The position numbers were made by a program, and so were the translations under genes. A DNA stretch of 64,000 bases, from contig CAUJCU010000019.1 in the NCBI GenBank assembly GCA_963169745.1, positions 98,803 through 162,802 on the forward strand, read 5' to 3'. The notes beneath the pieces were generated by a model. That model was not told the DNA's origin and did not search any database. It saw nothing but the letters and a program-made list of their open reading frames with translations. This document shows positions 44,125-54,674 of the stretch, in pieces (position 1 is the first letter of the stretch; every line of letters begins with the position of its first letter). The DNA comes from Bacteroidota bacterium (GTDB taxonomy: Bacteria > Bacteroidota > Bacteroidia > UBA4408).

Positions 44125-45789
44125 ATGATTTGCTCTTTACATATAAAGAATTACGCCTTGATTAATGAGCTTGAAATTAATTTGGATAAAGGGTTTACTA
44201 TTATTACAGGTGAAACAGGAGCAGGAAAATCAATTTTACTGGGTGCTTTAAATTTAATTGCAGGACAAAGAGCCGACACTTCGGTGTTGTTACACCAAAA
44301 CACCAAATGTATAGTAGAGGCCGAGTTTGATTTAACTCATTTAAAATTAGAGCCCTTTTTTGAAGAACATGACATAGATTTTTATAAGAAGTGTATCATT
44401 CGCAGAGAGATAAACCCTGGCGGAAAAAGTCGTGCTTTTGTGAATGATACCCCTGTTAATTTAGGGCTGTTAAAAGATTTAACCCGGTATTTAATAGATA
44501 TTCACTCACAGCATCAGTCGTTGGAACTTAATGAAAGAAATTCGCAACTGGCCTATTTAGATATTGTTGCCGAAACTGAAACGGCATTGAAAAGCTATCA
44601 AGATACGTATCACAACTATAAACTCTTGAGGCGACAGTGTGAGGACAAAAAAGAGCTTGAAAAACAGTTAAAGAAAGATTGGGATTACTATCAGTTTCAA
44701 TGGCAAGAAATAGATGATTTAAACCTTAAGGTAGGCGAGATGGAATTGCTGAAAGCGGAATGGGAGATAATTACACATGCCGAAGAGATAAAGTTAAATT
44801 TAGCGAAAGCCAATTACCAAATACAGGAACAAGAAAACAGTATGATTGCCTCACTTCATGAATCTAAAAATGTATTGGGCACTATAGCACGCTTTGGCGA
44901 CATATACCAAGAGATACACCAAAGACTTCAGAGCTTGCTTATTGAAATGAAAGATATAGCTTCGGAAATAGACACATTAAATGATACTATCCAATTTGAT
45001 TCGGAGCGATTGCAATATGTGAATGAGCGGATGAGTGAGGCTGAAAAACTGTTTCGAAAACATCAAGTAAAAACAGAGGAAGAACTGCTGGAATTAAAAC
45101 ATGATTTTGAAAATAAAATCAACCAAACCAACTCTTTGGCTCAAGAGATAGAACAATTGGAACAGGAAATACATAAGCATGAAACCATGCTTCAACAAGG
45201 AGCTATGCAGCTGCGTACGAAACGAACTGCTGTTATACCTGTTTTTGAAAAAGAAATAAACCGAATTTTATCCTTGTTAGGAATGCCGAATGCCCAATTT
45301 AATGTTGTTTTGCATGAAACAAAATCATGGTCATTATTTGGTTTAGACGAGGTTCAATATATGTTTAGTGCTAACAAAGGGGTGGCGCCTGCTTCACTTG
45401 AAAAGATAGCTTCGGGGGGTGAGTTATCAAGAATTATGCTGGCGGTAAAATGGCTTACAGCACAAAAAAGAACATTGCCATCTGTTGTGTTTGATGAAAT
45501 TGATACCGGAGTTTCAGGAGATGTAGCTGCAAAAATGGCGGCTATTTTAAAAGAACTATCTACACATATACAAGTTATTTGCATTACACACTTACCCCAA
45601 ATTGCCAGCAAAGGAAAACAGCACTGGTTTGTGTATAAAGATTCTAGTACCCAAATAACTACTTCTCATATTAAAGTGCTTAACCAACAAGAGCGAATTC
45701 AAGAAATAGCCAAAATGTTGAGTCACGAAAAAATGAGCGATGCTGCTATTATTAATGCCAAAGAGCTTTTAGGATATAAGTCAAAATGA
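44125..45789 (+). CDS. recN: DNA repair protein RecN
   Basis: 554 residues from the ATG at 44125. The N-terminus MICSLHIKNYALINELEI is the RecN opening, followed by Walker A GETGAGKS (29-36). A long coiled-coil middle (about 170-390) leads to the ABC signature LSRIMLAVKW preceded by ASGGE, Walker B SVVFDEIDTGVSG, and ICITHLPQIAS. It is an SMC-like ATPase that tethers DNA ends in double-strand-break repair. Confidence 0.96.
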   Translation: MICSLHIKNYALINELEINLDKGFTIITGETGAGKSILLGALNLIAGQRADTSVLLHQNTKCIVEAEFDLTHLKLEPFFEEHDIDFYKKCIIRREINPGGKSRAFVNDTPVNLGLLKDLTRYLIDIHSQHQSLELNERNSQLAYLDIVAETETALKSYQDTYHNYKLLRRQCEDKKELEKQLKKDWDYYQFQWQEIDDLNLKVGEMELLKAEWEIITHAEEIKLNLAKANYQIQEQENSMIASLHESKNVLGTIARFGDIYQEIHQRLQSLLIEMKDIASEIDTLNDTIQFDSERLQYVNERMSEAEKLFRKHQVKTEEELLELKHDFENKINQTNSLAQEIEQLEQEIHKHETMLQQGAMQLRTKRTAVIPVFEKEINRILSLLGMPNAQFNVVLHETKSWSLFGLDEVQYMFSANKGVAPASLEKIASGGELSRIMLAVKWLTAQKRTLPSVVFDEIDTGVSGDVAAKMAAILKELSTHIQVICITHLPQIASKGKQHWFVYKDSSTQITTSHIKVLNQQERIQEIAKMLSHEKMSDAAIINAKELLGYKSK

Positions 45790-45877
45790 GTAAATTAAAT
45801 GCGTTAACATATTTTAATTTTCATGCCCGTAAGACTTATTACTTTCGCTATGTAATAACACTACTTTAAGTCAGAGA

Positions 45878-46609
45878 ATGTTTGCACTATTTGTAAAAGA
45901 GGTAAAAGGTTTTTTAAGCTCCGTATTGGGTTATGTTATCATTACTGTGTTTTTACTGTCCGTGAGTCTCTTTTTGTGGGTTTTTCCGGGTGAGTTTAAT
46001 GTGTTTGATAATGGCTATGCTTCATTAGATGGACTTTTTATGATTGCTCCTTGGGTTTATTTATTTTTAATTCCGGCCATTACCATGCGAAGTTTTTCTG
46101 ACGAGAAGAAAAGTGGAACCATAGAGCTATTAATTACAAAACCATTAACCGATTTAGATATCATTTTATCCAAATACTTTGCAGGTGTTGTATTGGTCAT
46201 ATTTAGCATTGCACCAACGCTAATATATTATTTTGTTGTATATCAACTTGGAAATCCGGTTGGCAACATTGATGTAGGTGCCACCAATGGCTCTTATATT
46301 GGACTTATATTTTTAGCTTCGGCTTTTGTTGCCATTGGTGTTTTTGCTTCGAGTATTACTGACAATCAAGTTATCGCTTTTATAATCGCCTTGTTTTTGT
46401 GTTTTATTGCCTATCAAGGTTTTGATTCTTTTAGTAGTTTGCAGTTGTTTAAAGGGGTTGATAATATTATAGCTGGCTTAGGTATTAGCCAGCATTACAT
46501 TAGTATGAGTCGTGGTGTTTTGGATACCCGCGATATTGTTTATTTTGTAGGCATATCAGCTGTGTTTATTTTAATGACCAAAACATCTTTAGAAAGTAGA
46601 AAGTGGTAA
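45878..46609 (+). CDS. gldF: Gliding-motility-associated ABC permease GldF
   Basis: 243 residues with six hydrophobic helices. It opens MFALFVKEVKGFLSSVLGYV and has FLIPAITMRSFSDEKKSGTIELLITKPL in its first half, the ABC-2 permease block that is strongly conserved in GldF. It acts with GldG and an ATPase, GldA, which is not adjacent. In Flavobacterium this ABC system is needed for gliding in some species but not all. gldG starts 13 bases later. Confidence 0.93.
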   Translation: MFALFVKEVKGFLSSVLGYVIITVFLLSVSLFLWVFPGEFNVFDNGYASLDGLFMIAPWVYLFLIPAITMRSFSDEKKSGTIELLITKPLTDLDIILSKYFAGVVLVIFSIAPTLIYYFVVYQLGNPVGNIDVGATNGSYIGLIFLASAFVAIGVFASSITDNQVIAFIIALFLCFIAYQGFDSFSSLQLFKGVDNIIAGLGISQHYISMSRGVLDTRDIVYFVGISAVFILMTKTSLESRKW

Positions 46610-46622
46610 TGCTAATTGATTT

Positions 46623-48317
46623 ATGAAGAATAAAAACAAGTTAAATAGTTTTATCCAGCTTTTTACAGGTATTGCTATAGTGGTGTTGCTAAACATCATC
46701 AGTAATTTTGTGTTTTCACGTTTTGATTTAACAGCAGAAAAGAGATACAGCCTTTCGCCAGCTACAAAGAAACTGCTAAAAGACTTAGACGATGTGGTGT
46801 ATTTTAAAGTATATCTGGAAGGTGAATTTCCGGCCGGCTTTAAAAAACTACGAAAGGAAACCAAAGAAATGCTTGATGAGTTTAGAATATATGCCGGAGA
46901 TAAAATTCAATATACTTTTATCAATCCATCGCAATATAAAGATGCTCGGAAAAATGCTGAAGTTTATGAGCAACTATACAAATCAGGCTTACTGCCTACC
47001 TCGCTTCAAGTAAAAACTGAAGGTGGTGAACAAAGTCAAATTATTTTCCCTGGTGCTTTAGCTACCTATCATAATCAAACATTCCCCATACAGTTACTTA
47101 AAGACCAAATTGCTACCGGCAGTGAGGAGGTGCTAAATGCTTCGATTGAAAACCTAGAGTTTGAATTAGCCAGCACCATTTTAAAACTAACTACTAAAGT
47201 AAAAGATAAAATAGCTTTTATTGAAGGGCAAGGAGAACTTGATGCTAAGGAAACAGAAGACTTTACAAAAGCCTTGCAAGAGTATTATATAGTGGATAGA
47301 GTAAGAATTAACCACCAACTATTTGCATTACGAGGCTATAAAGCAGCAATAATAGCCAAGCCTGACAGTGTATTTGATGAAAAAGACAAATATATTATTG
47401 ATCAATTTGTGATGAAGGGCGGAAAAATTCTTTGGCTTATTGACCCTATTTTAGCCAGTATGGATAGTCTTACAAAAAGTAACGTAACATTAGGTATTGC
47501 TAACAATTTAAACATTGAAGATCAACTTTTTAAATATGGGGTAAGATTGAATACGAATTTGATAACCGATGTACAAGCTGCCCCAATACCTATTGTAGCT
47601 GGCTACCAGGGTAATAAGCCGCAGTATAAGTTTTATCCTTGGGTTTATTTTCCAATTGCTTTTCCTTTTGGTAACCACCCTATAGTTAAAAACTTGAATG
47701 CTGTTAAATTTGAATTTGCCAGCGGAATTGATACTTTAAACAATAAATCAGTAAAAAAAACGATACTATTGGCAAGCTCTCAGTATTCTAAGCCGCTTAA
47801 CACTCCCATCCGGATTGATTTATCAGTATTACGAAAAGAGCCTAACCCCAGAGAGTTTAATCATAAAAACATCCCTTTGGCAGTACTTCTTGAAGGCGAG
47901 TTTGAATCGGTTTATAAAAATCGGATAACCCCTGATATTGCCAGCTCTGATGAAATTTCATTTAAAGAAAATGGAAAAAGAAATGCCATGATTGTGGTTG
48001 CAGATGGAGATATAATAAGAAATCAGATTCAAAGCAGCACCGGAAAAGTTTATCCATTAGGTTTTGACCGATATACACAACAACAATTCGGAAATAAAAC
48101 ATTTTTATTGAACTGTATGAATTATTTATTAGACGACTCTGGTCTTATTGCGGTACGCACCAGAGACATTCAAATTAGGTTATTGGATAAAACTATTCTT
48201 CAATCACAGAAACTAAATTGGCAACTGATATGTATTGCCGGACCAATACTCTCTATTGTTTTATTTGGGCTTTTATCGTTGTGGAAACGCAAAAAGAAGT
48301 ATGCTACGGCATCATAA
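46623..48317 (+). CDS. gldG: Gliding-motility-associated ABC component GldG
   Basis: 564 residues. One N-terminal helix (about 13-31) and one C-terminal helix (about 535-553) flank a periplasmic domain. Conserved blocks: RFDLTAEKRYSLSPATK, VYFKVYLEGEFPAGFKKL, AFIEGQGELD, GGKILWLIDPI. It is the substrate-side component that pairs with GldF. It lies in the order gldF-gldG-DUF4340, with a 16-base gap to the next gene. Confidence 0.94.
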   Translation: MKNKNKLNSFIQLFTGIAIVVLLNIISNFVFSRFDLTAEKRYSLSPATKKLLKDLDDVVYFKVYLEGEFPAGFKKLRKETKEMLDEFRIYAGDKIQYTFINPSQYKDARKNAEVYEQLYKSGLLPTSLQVKTEGGEQSQIIFPGALATYHNQTFPIQLLKDQIATGSEEVLNASIENLEFELASTILKLTTKVKDKIAFIEGQGELDAKETEDFTKALQEYYIVDRVRINHQLFALRGYKAAIIAKPDSVFDEKDKYIIDQFVMKGGKILWLIDPILASMDSLTKSNVTLGIANNLNIEDQLFKYGVRLNTNLITDVQAAPIPIVAGYQGNKPQYKFYPWVYFPIAFPFGNHPIVKNLNAVKFEFASGIDTLNNKSVKKTILLASSQYSKPLNTPIRIDLSVLRKEPNPREFNHKNIPLAVLLEGEFESVYKNRITPDIASSDEISFKENGKRNAMIVVADGDIIRNQIQSSTGKVYPLGFDRYTQQQFGNKTFLLNCMNYLLDDSGLIAVRTRDIQIRLLDKTILQSQKLNWQLICIAGPILSIVLFGLLSLWKRKKKYATAS

Positions 48318-48333
48318 TCACTAATCATACATT

Positions 48334-49371
48334 ATGACAAAAAGTACAAAAAATATAATTTCTATTACTTTAATGGGTGTGTTAGCACTTGTAGCTGTTT
48401 TTTTAGTAACCAAGTATCAAAAAAATACCCTTCAAGAAGAGCTATCCGATTTTGATATAAAAGATACAGCTTCGATAGATAAAATATTTCTTTCTGACAA
48501 AGATGGATATAAGTCATTGCTAGAAAGGAAATCAGCAGGTTCGTGGATGGTAAATGGAAGTTTTGAAGCACGTCCTGATGTTATTACAACGCTTTTGGAA
48601 ACCATGACGCAGCTTCGGGTAAAAGCTCCTGTAGGGCGGTCTTCATTTAATACAGTCATAAAAAGCTTGTCAGTAAAATCAACCAAGGTAGATATTTACC
48701 AAAAAGGAAAATTAGTAAAAACATATTATGTTGGAGGTGCTACCGATGATTTATTAGGAACATATATGATGATTGAGCATTCATCGGCACCATTTATAAT
48801 GTATATACCCGGGTTTGATGGGTATCTTTACACACGCTATTATGCCGTACCCGAATTGTGGCGCTCTACAGCTCTTTATAAGTTAAGAGCACAAGATATT
48901 AAGAGTATAAAATATGTCAATAATCAAATCCCAAATGAATCATGGGAGCTTAAACAAAATCAAAACAATACGCTTGAGCTATTCAACAATCAAGGCGAGG
49001 CTATTCCACTATTTGATACATTGAAAGCCCGTGCCTATTTAACACAATTCTATAAGATTAATTGCGAAAGCTATGTAAACGATATAGAGCCCGAGAGAAA
49101 AGATTCCATTTTAAGTTCTGCCCCGCGAGCAATTTTTACAGTTACTCCGTTTAAAGGAGCGCCCAAAGAGTTGAAATGTTTTACTAAAAAGCTTATGGTA
49201 GAGACTTTTGATATGATGGGACAGCCCATGGATATTGATGTGGATCGATTTTATGGGATGATAAATAATAATAAAAAAGAGTTGTTACAGTTGCAAAACT
49301 TTGTGTTTGATAATTTATTAGTACCTAATAGCCATTTTGTATCAGAATCAAAGAAACTTGTTAAAAAGTAA
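48334..49371 (+). CDS. DUF4340 domain membrane-anchored protein
   Basis: 345 residues. One N-terminal helix (about 8-24), then a beta-rich region with repeats of the type IDKIFLSDKDGYKSLLERK and WELKQNQNNTLELFNNQGE. This resembles DUF4340, which commonly lies beside GldG-like proteins in Bacteroidota and other phyla. Its function is unknown; linkage suggests it belongs to the same ABC complex. Confidence 0.82.
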   Translation: MTKSTKNIISITLMGVLALVAVFLVTKYQKNTLQEELSDFDIKDTASIDKIFLSDKDGYKSLLERKSAGSWMVNGSFEARPDVITTLLETMTQLRVKAPVGRSSFNTVIKSLSVKSTKVDIYQKGKLVKTYYVGGATDDLLGTYMMIEHSSAPFIMYIPGFDGYLYTRYYAVPELWRSTALYKLRAQDIKSIKYVNNQIPNESWELKQNQNNTLELFNNQGEAIPLFDTLKARAYLTQFYKINCESYVNDIEPERKDSILSSAPRAIFTVTPFKGAPKELKCFTKKLMVETFDMMGQPMDIDVDRFYGMINNNKKELLQLQNFVFDNLLVPNSHFVSESKKLVKK

Positions 49372-49415
49372 TTAAAATTAGTTTTTAACAAAGATACTAA
49401 ACACAACAATTAGTT

Positions 49416-49423
49416 TATTTTTG
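49416..49423 (+). promoter_or_regulatory. Probable -7 element of dnaN
   Basis: TATTTTTG matches TAnnTTTG, 32 bases before the ATG at 49456. No matching -33 element is obvious. Confidence 0.45.
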
Positions 49424-49455
49424 CACTTTCATATTAATGTTAATACCTATTTGCG

Positions 49456-50580
49456 ATGAAATTTATAGTTTCAAGTACCACTCTTTTAAAACACCTTCAA
49501 AATATTAGTGGAGTTATAAATAATAACAATACTACGGTACCCATAATTACGAACTTTTTGTTCCAAATTGAGCCAGATGAGATTACCATAACAGCTACTG
49601 ATTTAGAAACCACACTTTATACAAAAGTGCCAGCTAAATCTGAAGAGAAAGGAAAGGTTGCCATACCGGCCAAAATAATTTTAGATACTTTGAAAGAGTT
49701 TCCTGAAATGCCTTTGTCTTTTTTAGTTGACAATACTACTTTTTCAGTTGAAATTTCGAGCGGCACAGGGAAATTTAAATTAGCCGGGTTTAATGGCGAT
49801 GAGTTCCCTACTGCACCATCCTTGGTTGATCCTAACACGCTTGAAGTGCCATCTGAATTATTAGCAACAGGAATTAACATGACTATTTTTGCAACCGGAG
49901 CAGATGATATGCGTCCGGTTATGAGCGGTGTGTTTTGTCAAATTTCAAAAAATGATGTAACCTTTGCAGCAACCGATGCTCATAAATTAGTTCGTTACCG
50001 CAGAAACGGAATTCAATCGCCTGTAGAAGCTTCTTTCATTTTGCCCAAAAAGGCTTTGAATATTCTTAAAAATATTGCTTCACAAAATGACGAGACTGTA
50101 AAAATGGCTTTTGACAGTAGCATGATAAACTTTAAGTTTTCAAACTTTTCGTTAGTTAGTAAACTCATTGAAGGAAAATATCCCAACTATGAAGCTGTAA
50201 TTCCTAAAGATAACCCCAATAAGCTTACCGTTGACCGAATTCCATTTTTAAGGGCTGTAAAAACCACTTCTATTTACTCTAATAAAACAACCTATCAGGT
50301 TAGATTAAAAATTGCAGGTAGTGAGTTGAATATATCTGCAGAAGATTACGATTTTAATAATGCTGCTACCGAGCGTTTGTCATGTGAATATAAAGGAGAA
50401 GATATGGAAATAGGATTTAGCTCCAAATTCCTATTGGAAATGCTAAGTAATTTGGATACCGATCAGGTTTGTTTAGAATTAAGTCAACCTAACCGGGCCG
50501 GTATATTGCTTCCGGTAAACAGTGAAAATACCAACGAAGAAGTGCTTATGTTGGTAATGCCGGTAATGCTTAATTCATAA
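49456..50580 (+). CDS. dnaN: DNA polymerase III sliding clamp (beta subunit)
   Basis: 374 residues, the usual length for the clamp, with three successive clamp domains. MKFIVSSTTLLKHLQNISG, the ATDLETTL segment, ATGADDMRPVMSGVFCQ and the final LLMPVMLN-type tail (EEVLMLVMPVMLNS) are diagnostic. It encircles DNA and holds polymerase III. It is not beside dnaA here, as is common in Bacteroidota. Confidence 0.97.
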   Translation: MKFIVSSTTLLKHLQNISGVINNNNTTVPIITNFLFQIEPDEITITATDLETTLYTKVPAKSEEKGKVAIPAKIILDTLKEFPEMPLSFLVDNTTFSVEISSGTGKFKLAGFNGDEFPTAPSLVDPNTLEVPSELLATGINMTIFATGADDMRPVMSGVFCQISKNDVTFAATDAHKLVRYRRNGIQSPVEASFILPKKALNILKNIASQNDETVKMAFDSSMINFKFSNFSLVSKLIEGKYPNYEAVIPKDNPNKLTVDRIPFLRAVKTTSIYSNKTTYQVRLKIAGSELNISAEDYDFNNAATERLSCEYKGEDMEIGFSSKFLLEMLSNLDTDQVCLELSQPNRAGILLPVNSENTNEEVLMLVMPVMLNS

Positions 50581-50606
50581 GAAAGAAAACAGATATTATT
50601 TTAGCC

Positions 50607-51380
50607 ATGCCGGCTGAATCGAATGAAATAGCTTTAGTCCTTTCGGGAGGCGTTGCACGCGGGGTTTTTCATATTGGTGTTTATCAAGCTCTTATTGATT
50701 ATCAAATTTATCCCCAGATTATTTCAGGTACAAGTGCAGGTGGAATTATTGGTGCTTTTATAGCCAAAGGTTTTACACCTGATGAAATTAAAGAGCTATC
50801 CAAAAAAACAGACATTGTTAGTATTAGTGCATTTCATCCTGGAAACTTAGGCCTTTTTAATCCTCAATCTATTGAAAGAACACTACAAAAATATTTAGGA
50901 CGCATTGCTTTTGACGATCTTCAATGCGAGCTTATTGTTACTGCTACAGATATTTATACCGGAGAGCCTGTATATATTCGTCAAGGGCCTTTAATTCCGG
51001 CACTTTTGGCTACTAGTGCAATTCCAATAGTTTACAAACCGGTAAGCTTAAATGGCCGTTTACTTATTGATGGAGGTATATCGAATAATTTCCCGGTAGA
51101 ACCTGTTAATAATGGGAAATATAAAATTATTGGATGCCATGCTAACCCGGTTTTGACATTAGAAGGCGAGCTAGATTATATGGCTCTTGTTGACCGGTGT
51201 GTATCTATAGTATTGCATAAGGATATAAAGCATAAAGCAAAAAAATGTGATATTTTTATTGAACCCCCGTTACTGTCTAATTATGGTATGTTTCAAATGA
51301 AAAAGGCCGAAGAGATTATTGAGGTGGGTTATCAATACACAAAATCATTGAAAGAATCATTTGAAAAAATCATTTCATAA
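50607..51380 (+). CDS. Patatin-like phospholipase
   Basis: 257 residues. The oxyanion glycine loop SGGVARGVFHIG (13-24), nucleophile GTSAGG (Ser43) and catalytic aspartate in LLIDGGISNNFPV are all intact, so it should be an active acyl hydrolase of the RssA/patatin type, cytoplasmic because no signal peptide is seen. The substrate is unknown. It lies 26 bases after dnaN and 8 bases before the isoaspartyl peptidase. Confidence 0.93.
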   Translation: MPAESNEIALVLSGGVARGVFHIGVYQALIDYQIYPQIISGTSAGGIIGAFIAKGFTPDEIKELSKKTDIVSISAFHPGNLGLFNPQSIERTLQKYLGRIAFDDLQCELIVTATDIYTGEPVYIRQGPLIPALLATSAIPIVYKPVSLNGRLLIDGGISNNFPVEPVNNGKYKIIGCHANPVLTLEGELDYMALVDRCVSIVLHKDIKHKAKKCDIFIEPPLLSNYGMFQMKKAEEIIEVGYQYTKSLKESFEKIIS

Positions 51381-51388
51381 ACAAACTT

Positions 51389-52336
51389 ATGTCATTGAAC
51401 ACATACAATATTGCCATACACGGAGGAGCAGGAACTATTTTACGTAGCGAGATTACTCACGAAACCGAAGCCCTTTATAAACAAGCACTAACAGAAGCAA
51501 TTCAAAAAGGAGAAGCCATTTTGAAAAAAAGAGGGACAGCAATAGATGCTGTTCAGGAAGCAGTTGTTTCTCTGGAAAATTGTCCTTTATTTAATGCAGG
51601 CAAAGGGGCTGTTTTTACACATGAGGAGACGCATGAATTAGATGCCTCTATAATGCGTGGAGATAACTTAATGGCAGGTGCAGTAGCAGGGGTAAAAAAG
51701 GTGAAAAACCCCATTGTTTTAGCCCGTAAAGTAATGGAAAACACAGAGCACGTTTTACTATGTGGCGATGGTGCTCAAAAATTTGCACAACTTTCGGGAG
51801 TAGAAATCGAGTCTGAAAGTTATTTTTATAATGAACTTCGGCATAAGCAGTGGCAAAAGGCTATTGCACACGATCGTATAGCGCTGGATCATGACATTAC
51901 TTTAGATGATAAAAAATTTGGAACTGTAGGCGCTGTGGCCTTAGATTTTCATGGAAATTTAGCTGCTGCCACGTCAACCGGAGGACTTACAAATAAAAAA
52001 TTTGGAAGGGTGGGAGATAGCCCAATCATTGGGGCGGGTACTTATGCTAATAATGCGCAATGTGCCGTTTCTTGCACCGGACACGGAGAGTACTTTATTA
52101 AAGCTGTGGTAGCTTATGATGTATATTGTTTGATGGAGTACAGGCAGCTCTCATTGAAAGAAGCTTGCCATCTGGTGGTACACGATAAGTTGGTGAAAAT
52201 AGGAGGCGAGGGAGGACTTATAGCCGTTGATAAAAACGGTGCAATATGTCTTAGCTTTAATTCAGAGGGCATGTACAGAGCCAGTGTAGGCCTTACGCAA
52301 GATTTGCACGTAGCCATTTATAACGACACGAAATAA
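51389..52336 (+). CDS. Isoaspartyl peptidase / type III L-asparaginase
   Basis: 315 residues. AIHGGAGTI near the N-terminus, LFNAGKGAVF, and the self-cleavage site FGTVGAVALD with nucleophile Thr179 are the Ntn-hydrolase signatures. ATSTGGLTNKKFGRVGDSPIIGAGTY follows the cleavage site and lines the active site. The precursor cuts itself before Thr179 and then removes beta-aspartyl residues from damaged peptides. No export signal is seen. Confidence 0.95.
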   Translation: MSLNTYNIAIHGGAGTILRSEITHETEALYKQALTEAIQKGEAILKKRGTAIDAVQEAVVSLENCPLFNAGKGAVFTHEETHELDASIMRGDNLMAGAVAGVKKVKNPIVLARKVMENTEHVLLCGDGAQKFAQLSGVEIESESYFYNELRHKQWQKAIAHDRIALDHDITLDDKKFGTVGAVALDFHGNLAAATSTGGLTNKKFGRVGDSPIIGAGTYANNAQCAVSCTGHGEYFIKAVVAYDVYCLMEYRQLSLKEACHLVVHDKLVKIGGEGGLIAVDKNGAICLSFNSEGMYRASVGLTQDLHVAIYNDTK

Positions 52337-52344
52337 AAATTTTA

Positions 52345-54351
52345 CTACAACGTTTCCTTAAGCCAGCGAAAAAATTCTCGTTGCCAAACTAAGGCATTTT
52401 GAGGTTTAAGCACCCAATGACCCTCATCTGGAATATACAAAAATCGACTCTTTATGTTTTTTAACTGAGCCACACCAAAAGCCTGCATACCTTCACTAAT
52501 AGGAACTCTAAAGTCCTTTTCGCCATGTATAACCATAATGGGCGTATCCCAATTTTGCACAAAGCGGTGCGGTGAAAATTTCTTATATAATTCGGCCATT
52601 TCAGGCTTCCAGTATGGTCCCCCAATATCGTGATTAGCAAAAAACATTTCTTCAGTAGTGGTGTACCAACTTTCTAAATTAAACAACCCGCAATGCGCAA
52701 TAAAAGTTTTAAATCGCTTGTTATGATTGCCTGCCAACCAATATACAGAATAACCTCCATAACTGGCCCCAACTGCACCTAATCTGTTGGCATCTACATA
52801 AGGCAGTTTTGCTGCATCATCAATAGCACTTAAGTAATCTTTCATAGCCTGTCCACCCCAATCGCCACTTATTTCATCATTCCAGGCTCTGCCAAAGCCA
52901 GGCAAACCCCTCCTGTTAGGGGCAACAACTATGTAGCCCTGAGCTGCCATTAACTGAAAATTCCAGCGGAAACTGTAAAAACAACTTACCATACTTTGCG
53001 GACCACCCTGACAATATAATAAAGTAGGGTACTTTTTAGAGGCATCAAAATTAGGTGGGTAAGTAATCCAAACCAGCATATCTTTACCATCACTGGTTTT
53101 AACCATACGTTTTTCTATTTTCCCTTTTAAAATCTGATCTAATTCTTTTTTATTTACAAAAGTAAGCTGACTCTCTTTGTTCTTCGATAAATCATACTTG
53201 TATATTTCCTGTGGAACAGTCATTGTTGTTTTGGCAAATATCAATGAACCACCTGCTAACGAAATACTTTTGCAATCATGATCGCCTTGAGTTAGTTGTT
53301 TGATTTTTTTATTTGCAATATCTAATTGGTAAATCTGATATGTGCCTTGTATTGGTGCTATAAAATAAATGCTATTGTCATTTTTACTCCAAGTTAAATT
53401 ACTGGCTCCTTCCGGAAAATTTACAGTTAATTTTTGCGATTGGGAAGTATTCAAATCGGTATAAACAATATCTGCTTTGTCACTTTCAAAGCCAGGTGTT
53501 TTCATGCTTTCCCATACAACATACTTGCCATTATTCGAAAATTTCGGGTTCATATCATAGCCCATATTTCCCTCACTCAAATTCTTTATTTGCTTTGATT
53601 CGGTGTGATAATAATAAACATCGGTATTCGTACTTACAGCAAATTCTTTACCTTTTAATTTTTTGCATGAATAAACAACTTCCTTACCATTACTGTTTAC
53701 ATCAAAATTTTCTACATCAAATGGTTCATTATTCATTAAATCAACAGCTGCACCGGCTACAACAAAATTTTTAACCGGAACATAAAATAAATGTGTGTAG
53801 CTGTAATCATCCCAACTGTCCCAATGGCGGTACATTAAGTCATCAATAATACGTGCCTCACTTTTAGGTGCGTCAGTATATATTTCTGAAACGGTCTTTC
53901 CCATTTTAACATCCGAAGTGTAAAACAGCACTTGTTCCTCTTTATTTATAATAAAACTTCCAACACCATCAGGTACAGCGGTAATTTTATTTTTTTCTTT
54001 AGATTTTACATCAATAACCCATACTTGGGGCGCACCTTCTTCGTTTGATAAAAAATAGATATGACTCCCTTTTGCGTTCCATTGAGGAGCGTATTCATTA
54101 ATGTTTGGAGTGTTTGTGAGTTGAATGACTTCGGGGTTTTCTCCTTCAGTTGAAGCGGTAAATAGGTCACGACTGCCTTTGTTTTTTTCAACATGAGTAG
54201 TTTCTACTACATAACACATAGCAGCTCCATCATTAGAAACAGTTGGAATACTAACTTTTTTAAAATTAATCAGCTGCTCAATGGTTAAAGGTTGTTGTGC
54301 TTGTGCAGTAAAAAATAAGCCTAAAAAAAACACTTTTAAGAATAGTTTCAT
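52345..54351 (-). CDS. S9 family peptidase (acylaminoacyl peptidase/DPP-like), exported
   Basis: 668 residues from the ATG at 54351, which opens a clean signal peptide (MKLFLKVFFLGLFFTAQAQ). An N-terminal beta-propeller occupies about 20-400 with WD40-like strands (EYAPQWNAKGSHIYFLSNEEG). The C-terminal hydrolase domain has GASYGGYS (Ser530), the Asp in VIHGEKDFRVP and the His in DEGHWVLKP. It cuts peptides in the periplasm. It is convergent with the isoaspartyl peptidase, nine bases apart, so both may degrade proteins, though in different compartments. Confidence 0.93.
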   Translation of the reverse strand: MKLFLKVFFLGLFFTAQAQQPLTIEQLINFKKVSIPTVSNDGAAMCYVVETTHVEKNKGSRDLFTASTEGENPEVIQLTNTPNINEYAPQWNAKGSHIYFLSNEEGAPQVWVIDVKSKEKNKITAVPDGVGSFIINKEEQVLFYTSDVKMGKTVSEIYTDAPKSEARIIDDLMYRHWDSWDDYSYTHLFYVPVKNFVVAGAAVDLMNNEPFDVENFDVNSNGKEVVYSCKKLKGKEFAVSTNTDVYYYHTESKQIKNLSEGNMGYDMNPKFSNNGKYVVWESMKTPGFESDKADIVYTDLNTSQSQKLTVNFPEGASNLTWSKNDNSIYFIAPIQGTYQIYQLDIANKKIKQLTQGDHDCKSISLAGGSLIFAKTTMTVPQEIYKYDLSKNKESQLTFVNKKELDQILKGKIEKRMVKTSDGKDMLVWITYPPNFDASKKYPTLLYCQGGPQSMVSCFYSFRWNFQLMAAQGYIVVAPNRRGLPGFGRAWNDEISGDWGGQAMKDYLSAIDDAAKLPYVDANRLGAVGASYGGYSVYWLAGNHNKRFKTFIAHCGLFNLESWYTTTEEMFFANHDIGGPYWKPEMAELYKKFSPHRFVQNWDTPIMVIHGEKDFRVPISEGMQAFGVAQLKNIKSRFLYIPDEGHWVLKPQNALVWQREFFRWLKETL

Positions 54352-54660
54352 TTTAAAAAATTTGAATGTTAAAGACAACAAGTATAAACAATTTAAAAAA
54401 GGCTACAAAACCTGTTTTTAACGAAGGGACTTAAAGCTTGTTTTTAAGGAACAACGAATGCTTTAATTAATTCAATTTAAATTATTTAAGTGTTGGCGCA
54501 AATTTAGTACGGAACAACCGTGGATTGCAAGAAATGGAAACAAAATAAAAGCTGTTAAAATGGAGTGTAGTTTTGCTTTGTTTAAGGTAAACGTAACTGA
54601 AGTGTTGGAGGGGCTTTGTAAATATCCAATAAAACAATAGCATTTCAGAAAATATAAAAT

Positions 54661-54668
54661 TAATTTTG
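54661..54668 (+). promoter_or_regulatory. Probable -7 element abutting a start codon
   Basis: TAATTTTG matches TAnnTTTG and ends only 3 to 6 bases before the ATG codons at 54672 and 54675. Transcription would begin at or next to the start codon, so the mRNA may be leaderless. Confidence 0.5.
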
Positions 54669-54674
54669 GGAATG